A stretch of DNA of 64,000 nucleotides. It comes from Lachnospiraceae bacterium UBA1759. Lineage in GTDB: Bacteria > Bacillota > Clostridia > Lachnospirales > Lachnospiraceae. Under the pieces are notes generated by a model. That model saw only the letters and a list, made by a program, of their open reading frames with translations. It searched no databases and was not told the DNA's origin. Positions 43,854-52,836 of this stretch are shown here, in pieces. The stretch covers positions 16,746 to 80,745 of the forward strand of contig DCHF01000001.1 in the NCBI GenBank assembly GCA_002315555.1, written 5' to 3'. Within the stretch, counting starts at the first letter, position 1. Every line of letters begins with the position of its first letter. The position numbers were made by a program, and so were the translations under genes.

Positions 43854-45521
43854 ATGAGATTCTTTGGGTATTATGCTTGGCATTCCTTCATCAATCAGTT
43901 GAAGAAGCTGTTTAAGACCTGGGTGATGGTCTTCATCGTGTGCTGTGTGGCATTCGGTGCCGTTGTGGGCGGTGTGTCCGCGTCTGTTGCAAAAATGGCG
44001 GAGGAACACAAGGAAGAGGAAATGCAGGAGGGAACGGTTCCCGAAGAAGCGGGGACCGGGGAAGAAGAGAGTTTTTTTGCAAAAAGCGGTCTCGATAAGG
44101 GCCGGATCCTGGACCTCGCGGTCACGGCGATCATCCTTCTGGTCTTCATCCTGGAGATCCTGAGCGCGGATAAGAGCGGCGGAAAGATCTTCCTTCCGGC
44201 CGATGTCAATCTGTTGTTTTCTTCCCCGCTAAAGCCCCAGTCAGTGCTCCTGTTCCGTCTTCTGACGCAGGTCGGCACCATGATCCTGGCCAGCTTCTAT
44301 ATGATCTTCCAGATCCCGAATCTGGTACTGAACGCGGGATTTTCAGTCACTGCCGCCGTATCGTTTCTCATCGGCTGGCTGCTTCTTGCAGTCATGAGCA
44401 AGATGGCGGAAGTGTTTGTTTATGTGCTGGCCTCCTCGGTTCCGGCAGTAAAGAAGAATCTGAGCCGCATCATCTATATCGTCCTGATCCTGCTTTTTGC
44501 AGCGCTGTTCATCCGTGTCAGGTCGCAGGACACCGGTATGATCACGGCGGTCTCCAATGTGTTATCGGAAAAATGGACCCGTTACGTTCCACTCATCGGC
44601 TGGGTGAAGGGCTTTGTCATGTACGCATATGAAGGGAACACCCTGTATTCCCTGGCGTTTCTTGTGCTTTCCCTGGTCAGCATCATCGTGCTGATCCTGG
44701 TGACCTGGCGCCTGAAGGCGGATTTCTACGAAGACGCGATGCAGAAGTCCGAAGAAACGGCTGCGGCGCTTGAAAAAGCACGCGAGGAGAAATCCGGCAG
44801 TGTCATGGTCAAGCGGAAAAAGGACCGCAGCGACAAACTGAAGCGTGACGGTATGAAGTATGGACAGGGTGCCAACGTGTTCTTCTTCAAGTCCATGTAC
44901 AACCGCTTCCGTTTCGCGAAGCTTTATATGTTCACGAAGACCTGCGATACGTATCTGTTCACGGCCATCGGCGGGGTTCTGTTGTTCAAACTGGTCTTCA
45001 AAAGCGACGGTCTGATCCCGCTTCTGTGTGCGTTCTGTGCCATCTCCTTCTTCCGGGCGATGGGCAATCCCCTGGAAGAAGACACAAAGATGGACTACTT
45101 CATGATGATCCCGGAAAATACCTGGGCTAAAATGTTCTATTCGCTTCTGGGCGGCATCACGAACACCGCGCTCGATATGCTTCCCGCACTGGTGATCGCG
45201 GTCATTGCCTTCCCGCAGAATGCACTCTTTGCCCTGCTTTTCTTTGTATTTGCGCTGACGCTGGACTTTTACGCCTCTTCTGTCGGAACTTTTATCGATC
45301 TTTCTGTTGGCATAAACGGAGGAAAGATGATAAAACAGATAGTACAGATCATGTTCATCTATTTCGGCCTGGGGCCCGATATTCTTTTCATCGCCCTGGG
45401 CATGATCTTCAAGATGACGTGGCTCGGCGTTCTGGCAGGAATAATCACAAATCTTTCCATCGGCGGACTGTTCTTTGCGTTATCTCCGCTGTTCATCGAC
45501 CCCAGGACCCGTAGAAAATAA
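43854..45521 (+). CDS. ABC exporter membrane subunit
   Basis: 555 residues with about 12 hydrophobic segments and an acidic soluble loop after helix 1 (KMAEEHKEEEMQE..). The order and loops (FLPADVNLLFSSPLKPQSVLLFRL in the first half) are those of the 'putative ABC exporter' family of large single-gene permeases that pair with ABC-2 ATPases in Firmicutes. A basic cytoplasmic loop (about 300-330) lies mid-protein. Substrate unknown. Confidence 0.85.
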   Translation: MRFFGYYAWHSFINQLKKLFKTWVMVFIVCCVAFGAVVGGVSASVAKMAEEHKEEEMQEGTVPEEAGTGEEESFFAKSGLDKGRILDLAVTAIILLVFILEILSADKSGGKIFLPADVNLLFSSPLKPQSVLLFRLLTQVGTMILASFYMIFQIPNLVLNAGFSVTAAVSFLIGWLLLAVMSKMAEVFVYVLASSVPAVKKNLSRIIYIVLILLFAALFIRVRSQDTGMITAVSNVLSEKWTRYVPLIGWVKGFVMYAYEGNTLYSLAFLVLSLVSIIVLILVTWRLKADFYEDAMQKSEETAAALEKAREEKSGSVMVKRKKDRSDKLKRDGMKYGQGANVFFFKSMYNRFRFAKLYMFTKTCDTYLFTAIGGVLLFKLVFKSDGLIPLLCAFCAISFFRAMGNPLEEDTKMDYFMMIPENTWAKMFYSLLGGITNTALDMLPALVIAVIAFPQNALFALLFFVFALTLDFYASSVGTFIDLSVGINGGKMIKQIVQIMFIYFGLGPDILFIALGMIFKMTWLGVLAGIITNLSIGGLFFALSPLFIDPRTRRK

Positions 45522-45536
45522 GAGAAGGACAACAAT

Positions 45537-46304
45537 ATGAAAAAGACAGCAATCGTTACCGGAGGCTCCAGAGGCATCGGTTATGCCATCGCGAAGCAGC
45601 TCGGGCTGGAAGGCTATAATGTGGCGATCTTTTCGAGCGGCGGCCCGGAAAAGTATGCGGACGCGCTTCGGGAACTGACCGGGGAGAACATCGACTGGAT
45701 CTACGTGCAGGGCAGCCTGGACAGCTCGGAAGACCGGAAAAGGCTCATCGATGAGACCGTAAAAGCATACGGACGCGTTGATGTCCTGGTCAATAACGCC
45801 GGCGTGGCGCCGCTTATCCGTGCCGATCTTCTCGATATGACCGAGGAAAGCTACGACCGCGTCATGGGCATCAACCTCCGCGGCAACATGTTCTTAACAC
45901 AGCTCGCGGCAAAGCAGATGATCGCGCAGGAAAAGACCGGCCCCAAGAAGGGCACGATCATCAATATCGGTTCCTGCTCCGCGGAGGTCTCTTCGATCTC
46001 CCGCGGCGAATACTGCGTGTCCAAGGCAGGCATATCCATGCTGACCAAGCTCTACGCGGACCGTCTGGCACCGGAGGGCATCCTGGTCCACGAGATCCGT
46101 CCGGGTGTAATTCTGACGGACATGACCAGTGTTGTCAAAGCAAAATATGATGCGCTGATCGAAAAGGGCGAGTTCCCGATCGCGCGCTGGGGCACACCGC
46201 AGGATGTGGCCGATGCGGTCAGCCTGTTCTGCTCCGATAAAATGACCTATACGACCGGAAACTACATCGATGTGGATGGCGGTTTCCATATCCGCAGATT
46301 GTAA
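45537..46304 (+). CDS. Short-chain dehydrogenase/reductase
   Basis: 255 residues. TGGSRGIGYAIAKQ (NAD(P) site), NNAGVA, catalytic Ser in NIGSCSAEVSS, YCVSK (Tyr-x-x-x-Lys), and the C-terminal YTTGNYIDVDGGF typical of 3-oxoacyl-ACP-reductase-like SDRs. Preceded by GAGAAGGACAAC. First of three redox genes (SDR, enoate-reductase-like, FAD reductase) with gaps of 10 and 73 bases, so likely one pathway reducing a carbonyl and a conjugated double bond. Confidence 0.93.
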   Translation: MKKTAIVTGGSRGIGYAIAKQLGLEGYNVAIFSSGGPEKYADALRELTGENIDWIYVQGSLDSSEDRKRLIDETVKAYGRVDVLVNNAGVAPLIRADLLDMTEESYDRVMGINLRGNMFLTQLAAKQMIAQEKTGPKKGTIINIGSCSAEVSSISRGEYCVSKAGISMLTKLYADRLAPEGILVHEIRPGVILTDMTSVVKAKYDALIEKGEFPIARWGTPQDVADAVSLFCSDKMTYTTGNYIDVDGGFHIRRL

Positions 46305-46314
46305 CGGGGGACTT

Positions 46315-47673
46315 ATGAGCGCACATGAACGATTTCATTATGACACCCAGGAGGACCTGAAAAAGCGGGCGGAAGAGCTCGGTGTCGTGATCCCCTTTGC
46401 GGCGGACACGAAGATCCTCGGTACGCCGGTGACCTTTGGAAATGTCACGCTGCCGAACCGCCTCGGAACAGCGCCGATGGAAGGCGCGGATTCCCTGCCA
46501 AGCGGCGCGCCTTCGGAGTTTACAAGACGGCGCTATATCCGCGAAGCGGAGGGCGGCGCTGCTGTCATCTGGTTTGAGGCGATCACCATCGTCCCGGAGG
46601 GGCGTTCCGGCTCCACGCAGCTGATCCTGAATGAGGAAACGCTGGAGGACTTCAAGCGTCTGACGGAGGAAATAAAGGAAGCCGGTATCCGTACCCACGG
46701 CTATGCCCCGTATCTGGTCATGCAGGCCAATCACAGCGGACGTTATTCCAATCCGGATAATAAGCCGGCCCCGATGATCGCGTTCCGCCATCCCGAACTC
46801 GAAAAATTCCGCGCGGCGGATGATTCCTGCATCGTCAGTGACGATTATCTGAAGGGCCTGGAGGAGAAATTCGGCGACGCTGCGCTGCTTGCGAAGCGCG
46901 CGGGCTTTGACGCTGTGGATATCAAAAGCTGTCACGGTTATCTTCTGGCCGAGCTGACCGGAGCCCATACACGGCCGGGGCTTTACGGCGGAAGCTATGA
47001 AAACCGTACCCGTATGATGAAAAATGCGGTGCGGGCGGCCAAGGTCCATGAAACCGCGGATTTCAAGATCACCGCGCGCCTCGGCATTTATGACGGATAC
47101 CCGTGGCCCTACGGCTTCGGTGTGGCGGAAGGCAGCGGCCTCGTGCCGGACTATACAGAGCCCATCCGCCTGGTAAAGGAGCTTCACGAAGAACTCGGCA
47201 TGGAATTCATCGACCTCACGATGGGGAACCCCTATGTAACTACACATGTCACCCGTCCCTTTGACCGCGGAAAATATCCGCCGGATGAGCATCCGCTGGA
47301 GGGCATTGCGCGTATGGCACAGGGAATCGGCGCGGTGAAAAAGGCAGTCCCCGGCATGGTCGTGTTCGGTTCCGCACCGACCTATCTCCGGCAGTACTGC
47401 GATCTCTACACCGCCGGCGCGGTGGAACAGGGCTATATGGACGGCATGCTGTTTGGCCGTATGTCCTTTGCGGACCCGTCCTTTGCCGATGAGATCCTGA
47501 AAAACGGCCGGATCGATCAATCGCATGTCTGCATTACCTGCGGTATGTGCGGCGATCTGATCCGCGCACACAAGCCCACCGGCTGCGTTGTGCAGGACAA
47601 GGAGACCTTCCTGCCGTTCTATAAGGAATTCATGGAGATCAAAAAGACACAGCCTAAGAATTTCAGAGGCTGA
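46315..47673 (+). CDS. NADH:flavin oxidoreductase (old yellow enzyme), Fe-S type
   Basis: 452 residues. FMN barrel with NRLGTAPMEG at strand 1, active-site region QANHSGRYS, DAVDIKSCHGYLLAEL, and RLGIYDG. Near the C-terminus CITCGMCGDLIRAHKPTGC gives a CX2CX2CX11C set resembling the 4Fe-4S site of 2,4-dienoyl-CoA and 2-enoate reductases. The FAD/NAD(P)H half usually fused behind it is absent; the separate FAD protein encoded next could supply it. The in-frame ATG 46270 lies inside the SDR gene; ATG 46315 follows GGGGGAC and is chosen. Confidence 0.88.
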   Translation: MSAHERFHYDTQEDLKKRAEELGVVIPFAADTKILGTPVTFGNVTLPNRLGTAPMEGADSLPSGAPSEFTRRRYIREAEGGAAVIWFEAITIVPEGRSGSTQLILNEETLEDFKRLTEEIKEAGIRTHGYAPYLVMQANHSGRYSNPDNKPAPMIAFRHPELEKFRAADDSCIVSDDYLKGLEEKFGDAALLAKRAGFDAVDIKSCHGYLLAELTGAHTRPGLYGGSYENRTRMMKNAVRAAKVHETADFKITARLGIYDGYPWPYGFGVAEGSGLVPDYTEPIRLVKELHEELGMEFIDLTMGNPYVTTHVTRPFDRGKYPPDEHPLEGIARMAQGIGAVKKAVPGMVVFGSAPTYLRQYCDLYTAGAVEQGYMDGMLFGRMSFADPSFADEILKNGRIDQSHVCITCGMCGDLIRAHKPTGCVVQDKETFLPFYKEFMEIKKTQPKNFRG

Positions 47674-47746
47674 TCCATTGAATACGCCGCCCGATGGCGC
47701 GGCCGGCAGCGTCCGGGGCGTCCGGAAGCGGAGTGGGAGTGAAGTC

Positions 47747-49663
47747 GTGAAAATAACAGAACGATCATTTGAAGCGCTGACGGTGGGGTTCGGAGCGTCC
47801 GGACTGAAGGCAGCGCTTCAGCTTAAGAAAAACGGAGTTGAAAACATTGCGGTCGTGACGGAGAACCGGATGGCCGGTACGTCCCGGAACACGGGCTCGG
47901 ACAAGCAGACCTATTACAAGCTGTCGCTGTCCGGTGAGGCCCCGGATTCCGTGGCCGGCATGGCGGAGGATCTGTTCCGCGGACAATGCGTGGACGGCGA
48001 CCAGGCGCTTTGCGAAGCGGCACTTTCCGTCCGCGGCTTCTTTGCGCTTGTGGAGGCGGGTGTCCCGTTCCCCTGCAATGAATTCGGCGAATACATGGGC
48101 TATAAGACGGACCATGACCGCGGGAAACGCGCAACGAGTGCGGGCCCGTATACTTCGCGTTTTATGACGGAGCGGCTGGAGAAGGCCGTAGAGGACGCGG
48201 GAATCCCGGTGCTCGATCATTATCAGGTCGTAAGGATCCTGACGGAAGACGGTCGCGTGACCGGCGTGCTGTGCCTGGTAACGGACACAGACGTCCCGCG
48301 CTACGAGATACTGTGGAGCCCGAACGTGATCATGGCCACCGGCGGGCCGGCCGGCATGTACCGCGACAGCGTCTATCCGGTATCGCAGCACGGTTCCTCC
48401 GGCCTGATCCTTGAGACCGGCGCGAAGGGTAAAAACCTGACGGAATGGCAGTTTGGTCTGGCTTCCGTGAAGCCGCGCTGGAACGTGAGCGGCACCTATA
48501 TGCAGGTCCTTCCGCGGTTCGTATCGACGGCACCGGACGGAAGCGATGAAAAGGAGTTTCTGACGGAGTACTTCACGGACGCGGGAACGCTCCTTTCAAT
48601 GGTGTTTTTAAAGGGCTACCAGTGGCCCTTCGATGTGAATAAGATTTTTGGCGGATCCTCGGTGATCGACCTTCTGGTGTACCGCGAGACCATTCTCCGC
48701 GGGCGCCGTGTATTCCTGGATTACCGCACGAATCCGTGCGGAAACGAAATCCCGTATGAGGCGCTTTCCGAAGAAGCGCGGGAGTATCTTTGGAATGCAG
48801 GGGCGATGTCCGGCACACCCATCGACCGTCTGGAAAGGATGAACCACCCCGCGGTCTTATTCTATCGAGACCATCATGTGGATCTTCATACGGAGATGCT
48901 GGAAGTGGCGATCTCCGCGCAGCATAACAACGGCGGAATCTCCACGGACGCGAACTGGGAGTCCGATGTGGCCGGCCTCTATGTGGTCGGTGAAGCCTGC
49001 GGAAGCCACGGCGTGACGCGGCCGGGCGGTTCGGCGCTCAATGCCGGACAGTGCGGGGCCATCCGTGCGGCGGAGAAGATCGGACGGGATGTGCTTTTTT
49101 GGAAGGAGCCGGCAGAGATCCGGAAGAAGCCGATGGAGGACGCGTTGTCCCGCATGGCACTTCCGGAACAGCTCACCGGCACGCGGTCCGCGAAGGAACT
49201 TCTTCACGCGGCGGCAGCGCGGATGAGTGCGTCCGGCGGTATGATCCGAGACCTTGCGGGCATCGAGCGTGCGCTTTCCGAAACGGAAGCCCTTCTTAAA
49301 AACTTTACGACAACGGTCGCTCCCTCAGGGGGAACGGATGTCCGGTATGTGTTCCGGCTGTACGATACACTTCTTTCCCAAAGGATGTACCTGACAGCTA
49401 TGGCGGAGTACCGGAAGCGCGGCGGCAAGAGCCGCGGTTCCGCGCTGTATACGGATCCATCGGGTGAAATCCCGGAGGGCGCACTTCCGGAGCTTTACCG
49501 GTGCCGTTTGGACCGCGGTGAACACGGAAGCGAAGTGCAGGAACTGAAGCTTTGTGGGGAAGAGATCGAAGTCACGGTACGGCCGGTACGGCCGCTTCCG
49601 GACGCCGGACTCTTTTTCGAGACGGAATGGGCAAAGTTCCGCGAGCGAAACCGCATCGGATGA
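47747..49663 (+). CDS. FAD-dependent flavoprotein, fumarate-reductase/SDH type
   Basis: 638 residues. N-terminal FAD site TVGFGASGLKAALQL, then ENRMAGTSRNTGSD, MATGGPAGMYRDS, and C-terminal GLYVVGEACGSHGVTRPGGSALNAGQCGAIRAA. GTG 47747 is chosen because GTGGGAG precedes it; the open frame reaching back to 47588 is in the end of the upstream gene. No FMN-binding or haem domain, unlike secreted flavin reductases, so it is cytoplasmic. With the SDR and OYE it may form a reduction pathway for an enoate, steroid or plant compound. Confidence 0.85.
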   Translation: MKITERSFEALTVGFGASGLKAALQLKKNGVENIAVVTENRMAGTSRNTGSDKQTYYKLSLSGEAPDSVAGMAEDLFRGQCVDGDQALCEAALSVRGFFALVEAGVPFPCNEFGEYMGYKTDHDRGKRATSAGPYTSRFMTERLEKAVEDAGIPVLDHYQVVRILTEDGRVTGVLCLVTDTDVPRYEILWSPNVIMATGGPAGMYRDSVYPVSQHGSSGLILETGAKGKNLTEWQFGLASVKPRWNVSGTYMQVLPRFVSTAPDGSDEKEFLTEYFTDAGTLLSMVFLKGYQWPFDVNKIFGGSSVIDLLVYRETILRGRRVFLDYRTNPCGNEIPYEALSEEAREYLWNAGAMSGTPIDRLERMNHPAVLFYRDHHVDLHTEMLEVAISAQHNNGGISTDANWESDVAGLYVVGEACGSHGVTRPGGSALNAGQCGAIRAAEKIGRDVLFWKEPAEIRKKPMEDALSRMALPEQLTGTRSAKELLHAAAARMSASGGMIRDLAGIERALSETEALLKNFTTTVAPSGGTDVRYVFRLYDTLLSQRMYLTAMAEYRKRGGKSRGSALYTDPSGEIPEGALPELYRCRLDRGEHGSEVQELKLCGEEIEVTVRPVRPLPDAGLFFETEWAKFRERNRIG

Positions 49664-49676
49664 GAACGGCGCGGAT

Positions 49677-49704
49677 TTGACAAACTACCACGGTTTGATA
49701 TACT
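49677..49704 (+). promoter_or_regulatory. Promoter of the HD-GYP gene
   Basis: TTGACA (49677-49682), 16-bp spacer, TATACT (49699-49704). Confidence 0.75.
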
Positions 49705-49741
49705 GGTACCATTGTGTTAATTTTACGACCCCGGAGGGAGA

Positions 49742-51082
49742 ATGAATTATCCTGTTCTTGTTGCGATCCAGGCCGCGAGCATTTTATTTTTGCTTTTTGA
49801 AGTAATCTATGTTTTCCATAAGTGGAAGACGCGCCTGCATTCCTTTTTGTATCTTTATATTTTAACGACACTGATCAATAATCTGGGCTATTTGCTTGAA
49901 ATGACGGCAAAATCATCGGAAGCGGCGCTGATCGGTACACAGTTCTGTTATCTCGGAAAGGCGTTCATTCCGCTGGCGTTTTTCTCACTTCTTGTGGGAT
50001 TTTGCCGGGTGAAGCTGCCCAAATGGGCCTACTACGTTGTATCGGCCGTACACGGGGTGATCTTCCTTCTGGTCCTGACCTGCCGCTACCAAAAGCTTTA
50101 TTACACGAGCATTGAGTGGGTGACCACGGGCACGTTCCCGCATAACGTATTCGGACACGGCGTGTTCTATGCGGTTTACATGTACATGATCATGGCATAT
50201 TTTGTGGCCGGTGTCGCTATTTTAGTCCATTTCATGGTCCTCGAGAAGAACCGGAACCGTCTCATTGCCTTTTGGCTGATGCTGGTCTCCGTCATGGTCG
50301 AGATGTCCGGTTTTGTGATCTTCATAAGCGGTGCAAGTAAGGGATATGATGTGACTTCGCTTGCATATGCCGTCAGTTCCGTCTTCCTGTGCGCTGCTAT
50401 CTGGCGTTTTGATCTTCTGGAGACGATCGCCGCAGTGGGACGCGCGGAACGTATGCAGAAGACGCAGCAGACCATCATTACCGGAATCGCGACGATGGTC
50501 GAAAGCCGCGACAATTCCACCGGCGCGCATATCAAGCGCACCAGCGGCACCGTGGCGGTGTTCACGGAGCATCTTTTAATGACGGAGGCGTATCCGGAGT
50601 ATGACCGCGGATTCTACGACATGGTCTCCCGTGCGGCGCCGATGCACGACCTCGGCAAGATCGCCGTCGATGATGCGATCCTTCGTAAGCCCGGCCGCTT
50701 CACCCCGGAGGAATTCGAAGAGATGAAGAAGCACCCTGCAGAGGGAGCCCGTGTCATTGCAGAGATCTTAAAGGATGACAGCGAGGATCCGGATTTCAGA
50801 CGGATCGCCGTCAATGTGGCGCATTACCACCATGAAAAGTGGGACGGCAGCGGATATCCGGCGGGACTTTCCGGCAAGGACATTCCGTTTGAGGCGCGGA
50901 TCATGGCCCTGGCCGATGTCTTTGACGCCCTTGTCAGCAAGCGCTGCTACAAGGAGGAGTATTCCTACGACCGTGCCTTCGGCATCATCGAGGAATCGCT
51001 CGGAACACACTTCGATCCGGAACTCGGCGCGCATTTCCTGCATATCCGGAAAGAACTTGAGGAGCTTTACAACCGCTTATGA
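49742..51082 (+). CDS. Membrane HD-GYP phosphodiesterase
   Basis: 446 residues: seven membrane helices in the first 225 residues (histidine-kinase-N-terminal-7TM-like sensor), a short coil, then an HD-GYP domain with HDLGKIAVDD (HD pair), KHPAEGARVI, and HHEKWDGSGYPAGLSG (the GYP motif). HD-GYP enzymes hydrolyse cyclic-di-GMP. All metal ligands visible, so probably active; the ligand of the 7TM domain is unknown. Overlaps the YgjV-like gene by 4 bases. Confidence 0.93.
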   Translation: MNYPVLVAIQAASILFLLFEVIYVFHKWKTRLHSFLYLYILTTLINNLGYLLEMTAKSSEAALIGTQFCYLGKAFIPLAFFSLLVGFCRVKLPKWAYYVVSAVHGVIFLLVLTCRYQKLYYTSIEWVTTGTFPHNVFGHGVFYAVYMYMIMAYFVAGVAILVHFMVLEKNRNRLIAFWLMLVSVMVEMSGFVIFISGASKGYDVTSLAYAVSSVFLCAAIWRFDLLETIAAVGRAERMQKTQQTIITGIATMVESRDNSTGAHIKRTSGTVAVFTEHLLMTEAYPEYDRGFYDMVSRAAPMHDLGKIAVDDAILRKPGRFTPEEFEEMKKHPAEGARVIAEILKDDSEDPDFRRIAVNVAHYHHEKWDGSGYPAGLSGKDIPFEARIMALADVFDALVSKRCYKEEYSYDRAFGIIEESLGTHFDPELGAHFLHIRKELEELYNRL

Positions 51083-51591
51083 AACTGATCGTTATCGGAA
51101 ATATCGTCGCGCTGTTTGCATCGGCGCTCATGGCAGCCATCGGCCTGATCAAGGACCGTAAAAAGATCATCGGCGCCCAGTGCGGCGTACATACGCTGTT
51201 CGTTATTGCCAATTTTCTTCTGGGCGGTATCTCCGGCGCCATCGCCAATATCCTGAGTCTGGTGCGGAACATCGTCTGCATCAAATGGAAGCTGACTTTA
51301 TGGTTCAAGCTCCTTTTCCTTGCGATCCAGCTGGCGCTCACGGTCATCTTTAACCGGGAAGGCGCGCTCGGCTATCTTCCGGTCGCCGCGGCCTGTGGCT
51401 ACACCTTCCTGATGGATGTGAAGGATGCCGTGAAGCTGAAGCTTCTGATCATGGCCTGTCAGGCACTTTGGGCCGTCTATGACATCGTGATTCGGAACTA
51501 TACCGGCTTTGCTTTTGATCTCCTGACGATCGTCTTAAATGCGGTCGGCATCGTGATGATCCTGAAGGGAAAGAAGGAAAGAGAGGCTTGA
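51079..51591 (+). CDS. YgjV-family inner membrane protein
   Basis: 170 residues almost entirely made of six membrane helices with short loops; IGLIKDRKKIIGAQCGVHTLF and GGISGAIANILSLVRN match the YgjV/Imp family. Function unknown. Coupled to the HD-GYP gene (ATGA overlap), which hints that its level or activity matters to cyclic-di-GMP signalling; no direct evidence. Confidence 0.75.
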   Translation: MKLIVIGNIVALFASALMAAIGLIKDRKKIIGAQCGVHTLFVIANFLLGGISGAIANILSLVRNIVCIKWKLTLWFKLLFLAIQLALTVIFNREGALGYLPVAAACGYTFLMDVKDAVKLKLLIMACQALWAVYDIVIRNYTGFAFDLLTIVLNAVGIVMILKGKKEREA

Positions 51592-51616
51592 CAAAGTAAC
51601 GGTATTCACCTAAGGT
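51588..51616 (+). promoter_or_regulatory. Promoter of the epimerase-like gene
   Basis: TTGACA (51588-51593), 17-bp spacer, TAAGGT (51611-51616); overlaps the end of the previous gene. Confidence 0.65.
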
Positions 51617-51674
51617 GAAGACAAAAGAAGTCCCAAGGGGCTGAAACACGGACGAACTTAAAGGAGAGACTCAA

Positions 51675-52673
51675 ATGAAGGCTTTATTCATCGGCGGAAC
51701 CGGTATCATGAGTACCGAGGTCACCGCACTGGCACTGAAAAAGGGCATGGACATCACCATGATCAACCGCGGCAATCATATGGACCGCATCCCGGAGGGC
51801 GTGAAGCTCATCAAGGGCGATCTGGATGATCCGGAAGTTCAGGCAGAGATCGCGGACGAGTATTATGACGTGGTCATGAACTTTGTTGTGTACAAGCCGG
51901 AAGCCGCAGAGCGTGATATCCGCCTGTTTAACGGCCGCTGCGCACAGTATCTGGTCGTAACCTCGGCCTGCATTTATGAGAAGCCCATCAAGACCTTCCC
52001 GATGACGGAGAGTGCCTGTGTGGCTAATTCTCCCTGGGATTATGCGCGTGACAAGATCGCGATGGAAGAGGTCTATCGTAAGGCGTACAAGGAACTTGGC
52101 TTCCCCGTAACGCTGGTACGTCCGTCGCATACCTACTGTAAATGGGCGCTTCCGACATCCTTTGGCGGCGGCTGGAACGTGGTCAGCCGTATTCTGCGCG
52201 GTCTTCCGATCATTGTTCAGGGCGATGGCCTGACGGTCTGGACCATCACGCACGCACGTGACGTGGCAAAGGGTATGGTCGGGCTGTTCGGGAATACGCA
52301 TGCCATCGGCGAAGCGGTCCACATTACGACCGATGAGATCATCACCTGGGATGATATCTACAAATCCGTTGCACGCGTTCTTCACAAGGAGGTCAAGCTC
52401 ATCCATATTTCCACGGAAATGATTTGTGCGGCTGCTCCGGGCGAGTGGGGCCATTTCATGGGCGACATTTCCCACTGTGCGATCTATGACAACACGAAGA
52501 TCAAGCGTCTGGTGCCGGGCTTTACCGCAGAGACGACTGCCGACGAGGGTATCCGCGAGGCGGTGGAATACATGATGGCGCATCCGGAGACGCAGAACGA
52601 GAATCCGGAGTTCGATGCATTATGTGATAAACTGGTCAAGGCTTACGACATTTTTAACGCAAGTGTCAAGTAA
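51675..52673 (+). CDS. NAD-dependent epimerase/dehydratase (extended SDR, atypical)
   Basis: 332 residues. N-terminal LFIGGTGIMSTEVTALAL (a GGTGxxS form of the nucleotide loop), INRGNH, DYARDKIAME (Tyr-x-x-x-Lys), VRPSHTYCKWALP, then a substrate domain. Acts on a nucleotide- or free sugar; the specific substrate cannot be inferred. The GGTG..S form is common in gut Firmicutes proteins annotated as NAD-epimerases. Own promoter and own terminator, so monocistronic. Confidence 0.87.
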   Translation: MKALFIGGTGIMSTEVTALALKKGMDITMINRGNHMDRIPEGVKLIKGDLDDPEVQAEIADEYYDVVMNFVVYKPEAAERDIRLFNGRCAQYLVVTSACIYEKPIKTFPMTESACVANSPWDYARDKIAMEEVYRKAYKELGFPVTLVRPSHTYCKWALPTSFGGGWNVVSRILRGLPIIVQGDGLTVWTITHARDVAKGMVGLFGNTHAIGEAVHITTDEIITWDDIYKSVARVLHKEVKLIHISTEMICAAAPGEWGHFMGDISHCAIYDNTKIKRLVPGFTAETTADEGIREAVEYMMAHPETQNENPEFDALCDKLVKAYDIFNASVK

Positions 52674-52686
52674 TTCATAAGATGGG

Positions 52687-52726
52687 AAAAGGTGCCTTCC
52701 GCATTTTTGCGGAAGGCACCTTTTTT
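52687..52726. terminator. Terminator after the epimerase-like gene
   Basis: AAAAGGTGCCTTCCGC (52687-52702) pairs with GCGGAAGGCACCTTTT (52709-52724), T-run follows. Confidence 0.93.
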
Positions 52727-52763
52727 ATGCCGGAGAAGGGCCGTAATATATCGGTTTAATCAA

Positions 52764-52791
52764 TTGACTTTTTAAAAAATCGTACTATAGT
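52764..52791 (+). promoter_or_regulatory. Promoter of the MFS transporter gene
   Basis: TTGACT (52764-52769), 16-bp spacer, TATAGT (52786-52791). Confidence 0.75.
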
Positions 52792-52836
52792 GGATAGAAA
52801 TGCAAAAAAACGAGACATTAAAAAGGAGATTCCAAA

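Noticed and set aside
46219..47571. 450-codon minus-strand frame opposite the old-yellow-enzyme gene
   Set aside because: GC-rich shadow; the plus-strand gene has clear FMN-enzyme motifs.
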